Source of the DNA: Myxococcota bacterium
Lineage (GTDB): Bacteria; Myxococcota_A; UBA9042; DTJE01
DNA length: 60,958 nt
NCBI GenBank assembly: GCA_017994695.1
Contig: JAGOKF010000015.1
Location: 1-60,958, forward strand
Direction: 5' to 3'
The translations under genes were made by a program, and so were the position numbers. This document shows positions 9,005-16,288 of this stretch, one piece after another (positions within the stretch are counted from its first letter, which is position 1; the number at the start of each line of letters is the position of its first letter). The notes under the pieces were generated by a model that ran no database searches, was not told the DNA's origin, and saw only the letters and a program-made list of their open reading frames with translations.

Positions 9005-9033
9005 TTCCATTCCCCGGAGGGACATCGTAGGCT
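9005..9033 (+). promoter_or_regulatory. possible promoter for the MaoC-type hydratase
   Basis: TTCCAT, a 17-base spacer and TAGGCT (9028-9033). The -35 is poor; the -10 fits the TAnnnT pattern seen at other promoters in the window. Confidence 0.35.
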
Positions 9034-9061
9034 ACCGGGGTCTCCGGACGGAGGATCGGCG

Positions 9062-9478
9062 ATGACGGTGTTCTTCGAGGACCTCCAGGTCGGCCAGTCT
9101 GCGGAGTTCGCCAAGACCTTCAGCGAAGCGGACATCACGATGTTCGCGGGGGTCAGCGGCGACCACAACCCGGTGCACGTCAACGAGGAGTACGCGAGGA
9201 CGACCCGCTTCGGCGGGCGCATCGTCCACGGGGCCCTGACGGCCTCCCTGATCTCCGCGGTGCTCGGGATGCAGATGCCCGGCACCGGGACGATCTACCT
9301 CTCCCAGACGCTCCGCTTCCTGGCGCCGGTTCGCCTGGGCGACACGGTGACCGCCCGGGCCACGGTGAAGACCCTCGATCCGGCCCGGAAACGGGTGACC
9401 TTCGAGACGACCTGCCGGGTCGGAGAGCGGGTCGTGCTGGAGGGGGAGGCGGTGGTGCTGGCCCCGAGCCGGGGCTGA
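9062..9478 (+). CDS. MaoC-like (R)-specific enoyl-CoA hydratase, PhaJ type
   Basis: A 138-residue hot-dog-fold protein. The ATG at 9062 has GGAGG upstream and gives the family's normal single-domain length. The hydratase-2 signature is intact: FAGVSGDHNPVHVN supplies the catalytic Asp and His, followed by RIVHGALTASL. Enzymes of this size hydrate trans-2-enoyl-CoA to (R)-3-hydroxyacyl-CoA, often to supply polyhydroxyalkanoate synthesis. A protein of the PHA system lies 29 kb away in this window, but the two are not linked in an operon. Substrate range cannot be read from sequence. Confidence 0.85.
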   Translation: MTVFFEDLQVGQSAEFAKTFSEADITMFAGVSGDHNPVHVNEEYARTTRFGGRIVHGALTASLISAVLGMQMPGTGTIYLSQTLRFLAPVRLGDTVTARATVKTLDPARKRVTFETTCRVGERVVLEGEAVVLAPSRG

Positions 9479-9482
9479 CCCG

Positions 9483-10604
9483 TCAGCGTCCCGGACGGCG
9501 CCGTCGTGCCCGGTCCACCAGTCCGATGGCCGCCAGCACCCACGGGAGCCAGCCGAACGAGGCCGGGGTCGGCCCGGAACCGCACCCCCCTCCCGTCGAG
9601 GCCTCCCGGGGAGCCGCCACGCAGGTCCCGTAGATCAGTTGTTGCCCCTCGGGACACCGGAGGGTCCCGGTCCCGTCCCCGGGATCCCCGCCCGGGTTTC
9701 CGGGGACCCCCGTGTCGGAGGACGGCGAGGAATTCCCGTCGTCCTCCCCGGCCGGTTCCTCGCACCGGCCGGCCCGACAGACCGCCGGGGCTTCGCAGAC
9801 CCCGCACAGCCCCCCGCAGCCGTCATCGCCGCAGGTCCTTCCCTGGCAGAGCGGCACGCAGGACTGCCCTTCCTCCAGGCAGGTTCCCTGGGCGCCGCAG
9901 ACCATGCCCCTGGGACAGACCCCGCAGACGCCGTCGCACCCGTCGGGGCCGCATTCCTTTCCCTCGCAGGCCGGATGGCAGACCTGGGGCGCCTCGCACC
10001 TCCCTTCCTTGCACAGAAAGCCTTCCTGGCAGGTGCCGCAGACGCCTCCGCACCCGTTCTCCCCGCATTCCCGGCCCGCGCAGTCTGGGGTGCAGTCCGG
10101 AGCCGCACAGACCCCGTCCCGGCAGGTCCTTCCCCCGGAACAGGAACCGCAGGACCCGCCGCAGCCGTCATCCCCGCACTCCCGGCCCGAACAGGAGGGC
10201 TGGCAGGCGGACTGGCATCTTCCCTGGACGCAGGTGCCAAATCCCCCGCAGGTCCCGCAGGACCCGCCGCAGCCGTCATCCCCGCACTCCCGGCCCAGGC
10301 AGTCGGCGATGCATGGCGCCGGGATCGCCGGGCAGGAATCGGCCCCCACTCCCATCAGAGTCCCGCACTGGTATCCCAGGAAAGCGACGTAGCCGCAGTC
10401 CGCGAAGAAGCATTCCTCCATGCACAGGATGCCGCCGTCGCACCAGTAGCGATAGGCCCCGTCCTTGCAGCAGCCCTCGGCCGTGATGGCCCCGCAGTCG
10501 TTCCCGACCTGGATTCCGAAGTCCCATTCGCAGTCCGCCCTTGCCGGCAGCGGAAGGGCCCACAGTCCGACCGCCAGCCACCAACCTGCCCGGATTCTGG
10601 ACAC
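9483..10604 (-). CDS. secreted Cys-rich repeat protein with MYXO-CTERM-like tail
   Basis: A 373-residue product starting at a GTG with AGGAGG upstream. It has a Sec signal peptide (about 1-23, ending ARA), then a 75-residue Cys-rich head, then five tandem 22-residue modules with the consensus C-x3-C-x4-CG-x2-GC-x-G-x-CG-x-C. A Gly/Pro/Asp-rich stalk follows. The C-terminus has GGGCGSGP, a short hydrophobic stretch (FGWLPWVLAAIGLV) and an Arg-rich end, the three-part layout of MYXO-CTERM sorting signals cleaved at the Cys by myxosortase-type proteases. It is probably displayed on the cell surface; function is unknown. The modules match those in the lipoprotein at 4255-5211. Confidence 0.8.
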   Translation of the reverse strand: MSRIRAGWWLAVGLWALPLPARADCEWDFGIQVGNDCGAITAEGCCKDGAYRYWCDGGILCMEECFFADCGYVAFLGYQCGTLMGVGADSCPAIPAPCIADCLGRECGDDGCGGSCGTCGGFGTCVQGRCQSACQPSCSGRECGDDGCGGSCGSCSGGRTCRDGVCAAPDCTPDCAGRECGENGCGGVCGTCQEGFLCKEGRCEAPQVCHPACEGKECGPDGCDGVCGVCPRGMVCGAQGTCLEEGQSCVPLCQGRTCGDDGCGGLCGVCEAPAVCRAGRCEEPAGEDDGNSSPSSDTGVPGNPGGDPGDGTGTLRCPEGQQLIYGTCVAAPREASTGGGCGSGPTPASFGWLPWVLAAIGLVDRARRRRPGR

Positions 10605-10634
10605 GAATCCTCCTGACGTTTCGGAACCTGGCGG

Positions 10635-10663
10635 ATTTTACTCCCATATCGACCGTCCGTCCA
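10635..10663 (-). promoter_or_regulatory. sigma-70-type promoter for the Cys-rich protein
   Basis: Read leftward: TGGACG (10663-10658), a 17-base spacer and TAAAAT (10640-10635), followed by the GGAGG and GTG of the gene about 30 bases on. Confidence 0.45.
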
Positions 10664-10679
10664 TTGCCGGCCAATCTGC

Positions 10680-10709
10680 TGGACCTGCCGGTCGCCTTCC
10701 GGCTAGACT
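10680..10709 (+). promoter_or_regulatory. possible promoter for the carbamoyltransferase
   Basis: TGGACC, an 18-base spacer and TAGACT (10704-10709); the gene starts at 10737. Confidence 0.35.
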
Positions 10710-10736
10710 TCGTTGCACCTTCGGGCGGAGGCAGCG

Positions 10737-12434
10737 ATGAAGGTCCTGGGTCTGAACTTCAGCAATGACGCCGCGGCGGCAATGGTGGTGGACGGCCGGG
10801 TCGTGATGGCGGTCCAGGAGGAGCGCTTCCGCCGCGTGAAGCACTACGCGGGCTTCCCCGAGGCCTCCATCCGGGCCTGCCTGAAGGCGGGAGGCACCCC
10901 GATGGCCGACCTGGACGCGGTGGCCTTCTTCTGGAACCCCGGCATCCACGCCGCCACCCCCTCCTGGCGGCAGAGCAGCGTGCCCAGGCACCACATGGAG
11001 TTCTTCTTCGACGTCCCCAACCACCTCCTCCCCCAGTGGGGTTCCCCGCCGGAGGTCTCGGAACAGGTCTTCCACTTCCCTGGTCGGAAGCCCCTTCGCA
11101 TCTACTACGTCACCCACCACCTGGCCCACGCGGCGGCGGCTCTGTTCACGTCCCCGCACCAGGAGGCGGCCATCCTGACCCTGGACGGCTACGGCGAACG
11201 GGATTCCTCGGTGATCTGGAACGCACGGGGGACCACCTTCCAGCGCCTCTGGACCCAGGAATACCCCCACAGCCTGGGAGCCTACTACGCCGCCATCAGC
11301 CAGTACCTCGGCTTCAAGCCGAACAGCGGCGAGGGCAAGGCGATGGGCCTCGCATCCTACGGCCGGCCCCGGTACGCCGACGAGTTCCGCAGGATGCTCC
11401 GGCTGACCCCCGGTGGCTTCGAACTGGACCTGTCGTACTTCCAGTTCTTCGTCGAACGCCCCGCCCGCTTCTCCCCGAAGATGGTCGATCTCCTCGGCGA
11501 ACCCCGCGTGCCGGAATCGGAGATCACCGAACGTCACCAGGACCTGGCCGCCTCGATGCAGATCGTCTTCGAGGAGGCCGTCATGCACCTCGCCCGGATC
11601 GCCCGGGAACGCACCAACGCCCGGGTCCTCTGCATGTCCGGCGGGGTCACCCTGAACTGCCTGGCCAACGGGCGGCTGGTCCGTTCCGGGCTCTTCGAAG
11701 ACTACTTCTTCCAGCCCGCATGCAGCGATGCCGGGGCCGGCCTGGGAGCGGCGCTCTACGTCAGCCACGTCCTGGGCGGGGTTCCCAGGGCCCCGACCCT
11801 GCTGCTGGATTACCTGGGACCCCGTCACTCGATGGACGAGGTGAGGGACACGCTGGACAAGGGAGGGATTCCCTTCCACGAGGTTTCGGATGCCTGGGAG
11901 ACCGCCGGTCGCCTGCTGGCCCGGGGGTACATCGGCAGCGTCTTCCAGGGAGCGGCGGAGTTCGGTCCCCGGGCCCTGGGCAACCGGAGCACCCTGTCGG
12001 ATCCCCGCCCGGCGGAGATGAAGGACCGCCTGAACGCCCGGGTGAAGTTCCGGGAACCCTTCCGGCCCTTCGCTCCGACGATCCAGGCACACCGGGCACC
12101 GGAGTACTTCGAGGGGTGCACCTTCAGCCCCTTCATGCTCCGGGTGCATCCCACGCGCCCCGAGCGCCTCGCGGAGGCCCGTGCGGTGACCCACGTGGAC
12201 GGAGGAGCCCGGGTCCAGACCCTCGAGAGGGACCAGAATCCCCGCTACTACGATCTCATCGAGTCCTTCCGCCGGGAGACCGGCACGCCCCTGGTCCTGA
12301 ACACCTCGTTCAACATCCGGGGCGAGCCCATCGTCAACAGCCCCGCCGACGCCGTGAAGTGCTACCTGACCACCGGGATGGATTTCCTGTTGCTGGAGGA
12401 CGTCCTGCTGGTCAAGGACCCCTCGATCCTCTGA
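10737..12434 (+). CDS. NodU/CmcH-family carbamoyltransferase
   Basis: A 565-residue product; the ATG at 10737 follows GCGGAGG. The N-terminal ASKHA (Kae1-like) domain begins VLGLNFSNDAAAAMVVDG and carries the metal-binding THHLAH at about residues 125-130, LTLDGYGE, SGGVTLNC and SDAGAGLGA. The C-terminal NodU domain carries AAEFGPRALGNRS and ends with the family's NTSFNIRGEPIV. Such enzymes move the carbamoyl group of carbamoyl phosphate, through an adenylate, to hydroxyl groups of sugars or antibiotics. The usual HDA(S/A) motif near the N-terminus reads NDAA here. No glycan or antibiotic genes flank it, so the acceptor is unknown. Confidence 0.88.
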   Translation: MKVLGLNFSNDAAAAMVVDGRVVMAVQEERFRRVKHYAGFPEASIRACLKAGGTPMADLDAVAFFWNPGIHAATPSWRQSSVPRHHMEFFFDVPNHLLPQWGSPPEVSEQVFHFPGRKPLRIYYVTHHLAHAAAALFTSPHQEAAILTLDGYGERDSSVIWNARGTTFQRLWTQEYPHSLGAYYAAISQYLGFKPNSGEGKAMGLASYGRPRYADEFRRMLRLTPGGFELDLSYFQFFVERPARFSPKMVDLLGEPRVPESEITERHQDLAASMQIVFEEAVMHLARIARERTNARVLCMSGGVTLNCLANGRLVRSGLFEDYFFQPACSDAGAGLGAALYVSHVLGGVPRAPTLLLDYLGPRHSMDEVRDTLDKGGIPFHEVSDAWETAGRLLARGYIGSVFQGAAEFGPRALGNRSTLSDPRPAEMKDRLNARVKFREPFRPFAPTIQAHRAPEYFEGCTFSPFMLRVHPTRPERLAEARAVTHVDGGARVQTLERDQNPRYYDLIESFRRETGTPLVLNTSFNIRGEPIVNSPADAVKCYLTTGMDFLLLEDVLLVKDPSIL

Positions 12435-12450
12435 ACCTGCCGCCGATCCG

Positions 12451-12480
12451 TTTCCGTTCCGCCGCGCTTTCCGATAGCAT
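12451..12480 (+). promoter_or_regulatory. possible promoter giving a leaderless mutS transcript
   Basis: TTTCCG, an 18-base spacer and TAGCAT (12475-12480). The start of transcription would fall about 2-4 bases before the mutS ATG at 12490, and there is no Shine-Dalgarno sequence in front of that ATG. Confidence 0.35.
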
Positions 12481-12489
12481 CGCCGCGCC

Positions 12490-15147
12490 ATGGGTGCCGA
12501 GACCACCCCGTCGATGCAGCAGTACCTGGCCGCCAAGGCCGAGCACCCGGACTGCATCCTGCTGTTCCGGATGGGCGATTTCTACGAAACCTTCTTCGAC
12601 GACGCGGTGGAGGTGGCCCGCCTGCTGGACATCACCCTCACGTCCCGGAACAAGGACGACCCGAACCCCATCCCCATGGCCGGAGTACCCTACCACGCCC
12701 TCCATTCCTACCTGCTCCGGCTGCTGGATGCGGGGCGCAAGGTCGCCATCTGCGAGCAGGTGGAGGACCCCCGCCAGGCGAAGGGGCTGGTCCGGCGGGA
12801 GGTGGTCCGGGTCGTCACCCCGGGGGTCCTGCTGGACACGGAGATCGAGGACCCCGGACGTCCCAACCATCTCCTGGCGATCCTCCCGGAGGGTTCGGGC
12901 TTCGCGCTGGCCGTGCTGGATGCGTCCACCGGGGATTTCCGGGGGGCCATTCTGCCCTCCCGGGAACTGCTGGTGGAGGCCTGGCACCGCCTGTCCCCGA
13001 GGGAACTGCTCGAGGCTCCAGGTGGCCTTTCCCAGGACGCGTTCCCGTCCACGGAATCCCTGGCCCGCAGTTCCCTGGAGGCACGCGACTTGGAGGAGGA
13101 TGCGCTTCCCGACGATCTCCGGGCGATCCTCCCGGACCCGGCGCCTCATCCGGGTCTCCGCCGGGCCGCGGTTGCGCTGCTGTCCTACCTGGGACGCACC
13201 CATCCGGCCCTCCGGACCACCGTCCGCCCCTTCCGTCCCCTCTGGGTGGCCTCCACCGCCCGCCTGCCCCCGACCACCATCCGCAACCTGGAACTGCTGG
13301 AATCGGCCCTGGGGGGCCGCCAGGGTCCGTCCCTGGTCCGGTACCTGGACCGCACCCGGACCGCGATGGGAAGCCGCCTGCTCCGGGCTCGCCTGCTGGC
13401 GCCCCTGACCGACCCCGACGAGATCGACCGCCGCCTGGACGAGGTCGAGGCCCTGGTCCGCCTCCCCCTGGCCCGGGAAGGGATCCAGGAGGCCCTGAAG
13501 GGGGTGTCGGACATCGAGCGCATCCTGACCCGTCTTGCCGCGGGGGCCGCGAACGCCCGGGACCTCAGGGCGATGGCACGTGGCGTCGATGCGATCCAGG
13601 CCGCCGCCCGGGTGATCCAGGACGCGGGGATCACGGCCCTGGCGGAAACGGCCCGGGTTCCGTCGTCGCTCCCCGAACTGGCCGAGGGGATCCAGTCCAC
13701 CTTCGTCGAGGATCCCCCTTCGACCGTGAAGGAGGGGGGACTGGTCCGGCGCGGCATCCGGCAGGACCTGGACGAGGCCCTGGACATGGCCGAGAACGGC
13801 CGCCAGTACATCGCCCGATACGAGGCCGACGAGCGGGTCCGCACGGGAATCCCCACGCTGCGCATCCGCTTTCACCGGGTCTTCGGCTACACCATCGAGG
13901 TCAGCCGTTCTCAGGCCGAACGGGTGCCTCCCGATTACCAGCGACGGCAGACCCTGGCGGGGGCCGAGCGCTACACGACCCCGGAACTCTCCCGGCTGGA
14001 GGACCAGGTCGCCACGGCCGAGGAACGATCCCGGGAAATCCAGCAGGCGATGTTCGAGGAGTGGCGAACGAGGGTCCTTGTTGCCCGCTCGGACTTCCAG
14101 GCCCTCGCGGACTCCCTGGCCCGGCTGGACCTGGCGGCGTCGCTGGCCGAGGTCGCCCAGCGCCATTCCTGGTGCCGCCCCGTGGTCCACCCGGGTCGGG
14201 AGATCCATCTCCGGGACGCCCGGCATCCGCTGGTCGAGGCGGCCCTCCCGCCCGGCACCTTCGTCCCGAACGACTTCGACCTGGACGGGATCCAGACCAC
14301 GATGATCCTCCTGACGGGCCCGAACATGGCCGGCAAGAGCACGGTCATGCGGCAGGTCGCCCTGGCGGTCATCCTGGCCCAGATGGGTTCCTTCGTCCCG
14401 GCCCGGGAGGCCCGCCTGGGGGTGGCGGACGCGATCTTCACCCGGGTGGGCGCGATGGACGACCTGGCGTCGGGCCGCAGCACCTTCATGGTGGAGATGA
14501 GCGAGGCCTCGGAGATCCTGGCCCGGGCAACCGACCGGAGCCTCGTGATCCTGGACGAGATCGGCCGGGGCACCTCGACCTTCGACGGGGTCGCCATTGC
14601 CTGGGCCGTGGCGGAATACCTCCAGGAACGGATCGGCTGCCGGACCCTCTTCGCGACCCACTACCACGAGATGACGGACCTGGTCCGGGTGCTCCCCCGG
14701 GTTCGGAACCAGTCGGTGGCGGTGAAGGAATGGGGCGGCGAGGTCCTGTTCCTCCGGCGGCTGGTGGACGGCCCCGCCAGCAAGTCCTACGGAATCCAGG
14801 TGGCCCGACTGGCGGGCCTTCCGGCCGAGGTGCTGGCCAGGGCCCGGGAGGTCCTCGCGAACCTGGAGTCGGTGGAACTGGACGCCACCGGCCGGCCCGT
14901 CCTCGGAAGAAGCCGGAGGCAGGCGGCCTCCCGCAAGGCGGCGGTGGCCCAGATGGACCTCTTCGGGGCCCCGCTCCCGGACGATCCGGCTCCCCAGGCC
15001 GTCGATCCCCTGATCCAGCGCCTCCAGCGCCTGGATCCGGAACGTCTGACGCCCCTGGAAGCCATCCAGGTGCTCGGCGACCTCGTGGCCGAGGCCCGCA
15101 AGCGCATCCCTCCGGCAGAACCGGAGGCTGATTCAGGGAGGACCTGA
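12490..15147 (+). CDS. mutS: DNA mismatch repair protein MutS
   Basis: An 885-residue product that finds mismatches and recruits MutL. The mismatch-wedge motif GDFYETF is at about residues 29-35. The ATPase has Walker A GPNMAGKST (about 610-618), then FMVEMSE, the Walker B region LVILDEIGRGTSTFDG and FATHYHE. The connector, core and clamp regions are in normal order. Near the C-terminus, QMDLF (about 821-825) fits a sliding-clamp binding motif. No Shine-Dalgarno is visible before the ATG. RibBX begins 1 base after the stop, so mutS, ribBX and the MMPL gene are probably one transcript. Confidence 0.98.
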   Translation: MGAETTPSMQQYLAAKAEHPDCILLFRMGDFYETFFDDAVEVARLLDITLTSRNKDDPNPIPMAGVPYHALHSYLLRLLDAGRKVAICEQVEDPRQAKGLVRREVVRVVTPGVLLDTEIEDPGRPNHLLAILPEGSGFALAVLDASTGDFRGAILPSRELLVEAWHRLSPRELLEAPGGLSQDAFPSTESLARSSLEARDLEEDALPDDLRAILPDPAPHPGLRRAAVALLSYLGRTHPALRTTVRPFRPLWVASTARLPPTTIRNLELLESALGGRQGPSLVRYLDRTRTAMGSRLLRARLLAPLTDPDEIDRRLDEVEALVRLPLAREGIQEALKGVSDIERILTRLAAGAANARDLRAMARGVDAIQAAARVIQDAGITALAETARVPSSLPELAEGIQSTFVEDPPSTVKEGGLVRRGIRQDLDEALDMAENGRQYIARYEADERVRTGIPTLRIRFHRVFGYTIEVSRSQAERVPPDYQRRQTLAGAERYTTPELSRLEDQVATAEERSREIQQAMFEEWRTRVLVARSDFQALADSLARLDLAASLAEVAQRHSWCRPVVHPGREIHLRDARHPLVEAALPPGTFVPNDFDLDGIQTTMILLTGPNMAGKSTVMRQVALAVILAQMGSFVPAREARLGVADAIFTRVGAMDDLASGRSTFMVEMSEASEILARATDRSLVILDEIGRGTSTFDGVAIAWAVAEYLQERIGCRTLFATHYHEMTDLVRVLPRVRNQSVAVKEWGGEVLFLRRLVDGPASKSYGIQVARLAGLPAEVLARAREVLANLESVELDATGRPVLGRSRRQAASRKAAVAQMDLFGAPLPDDPAPQAVDPLIQRLQRLDPERLTPLEAIQVLGDLVAEARKRIPPAEPEADSGRT

Positions 15148-15148
15148 C

Positions 15149-16288
15149 ATGCCCATCTCCATCGAGGACGCCCTCCAACGCCTCCGCCAGGGGAGAATGC
15201 TGATCCTGGTCGACGACGAGGACCGGGAGAACGAAGGGGACGTGGTCGCCGCCGCCTCCTCGATCACCGCCGAGCAGATCGCCTTCATGGCCCGCCAGGC
15301 CCGGGGGCTGATCTGCGCCGCCCTGGCCCCGGAGATCTGCGATCGCCTGGGCTTCGAGCCGATGACCCGTCAGAACACCGCCCCCTACGGCACCGCCTTC
15401 ACGATCAGCGTCGATGCCCGGGAGGGGGTCCGGACGGGAATCTCGGCGTCGGAGCGGGCCCATACCATCCGGCTGATGACCGACCCGGCCGCCGGGCCCC
15501 GGGATTTCGTGTCCCCTGGCAACGTCTTTCCTCTTCGGGCGGTCCCCGGCGGGGTCCTGGTCCGGACCGGCCAGACCGAGGGATCCGTGGACCTTTGCCG
15601 GATGGCGGGCGTCGGAGCCGCGGGGGTCATCTGCGAGATCCTGAAGGACGACGGCACCATGATGCGCATGGCCGAACTGGAGAAGTTCGGCGAGGCCCAT
15701 GACCTCCCCATCGTCACGGTCGCGGACATCGTGTCCTATCGCCTCCGGAACGAGACGCTGATCCGCCCCGTCGCCTCCGCCGATCTGCCGACGGACTTCG
15801 AGGACTTCCGGGTCCATGCCTTCACGACGGACTTCGACGGGCGGGCCCACCTCGCCCTCGCCCTCGGCGACCTTTCCACCCCGGATCCGGTCCTGGTCCG
15901 GGTGCACCGGGCCAACTTCCCCGGGGACCTCTTCACGTTCTCGAAGCCGCCCCGGGGACATCCCGAGGTGGAACGGGGCCTGAAGGCCATCGCCGCCGAG
16001 GGCCGGGGGATCTTCCTGTACCTGAACCGCGAAGAGACCGGCGAGGACCTGCTCCGTTCCCTGTCCCGCCTGGTCCCCTGCCGGGAGCCCGCCCGCCAGG
16101 TGGAGAAGGCGATGGGCCAGGACGTCCAGGTCAACTTCCGGGACTTCGGCGTCGGGGCCCAGATTCTCCGGCATCTGGGGGCCCAGCAGATCCGCGTGGT
16201 GACCGATCACCCGAAGCACTTCGCGGCGATGGCCGGATTCGGGCTCCAGATCGTGGAATTCGTCCCCATGAGCGAGGAGGCCGGATGA
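15149..16288 (+). CDS. ribB: DHBP synthase fused to a degenerate GTP cyclohydrolase II domain (RibBX type)
   Basis: A 379-residue product. The N-terminal 210 residues are an intact 3,4-dihydroxy-2-butanone 4-phosphate synthase, which makes the four-carbon riboflavin precursor from ribulose 5-phosphate: acidic metal loop DDEDRENEGD (about 22-31), HTIRLMTDP and GQTEGSVDL. The C-terminal half aligns with RibA (VLVRVHRANFPGD against VLARVHSECLTGD) but has lost all three zinc-binding Cys: the expected RCDCG reads KPPRG and the catalytic RQEGRGIGL reads REETGEDLL. It should therefore not act as a cyclohydrolase. Such RibBX hybrids are known in Proteobacteria. A working RibA must lie elsewhere. The start follows GGGAGGACCTGAC. 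Confidence 0.92.
   Translation: MPISIEDALQRLRQGRMLILVDDEDRENEGDVVAAASSITAEQIAFMARQARGLICAALAPEICDRLGFEPMTRQNTAPYGTAFTISVDAREGVRTGISASERAHTIRLMTDPAAGPRDFVSPGNVFPLRAVPGGVLVRTGQTEGSVDLCRMAGVGAAGVICEILKDDGTMMRMAELEKFGEAHDLPIVTVADIVSYRLRNETLIRPVASADLPTDFEDFRVHAFTTDFDGRAHLALALGDLSTPDPVLVRVHRANFPGDLFTFSKPPRGHPEVERGLKAIAAEGRGIFLYLNREETGEDLLRSLSRLVPCREPARQVEKAMGQDVQVNFRDFGVGAQILRHLGAQQIRVVTDHPKHFAAMAGFGLQIVEFVPMSEEAG

Noticed and set aside
15149-16288. Plain bifunctional RibBA call
   Set aside because: The cyclohydrolase half lacks all three zinc Cys and the catalytic RQEGRGIGL motif, so only the RibB half is called active.
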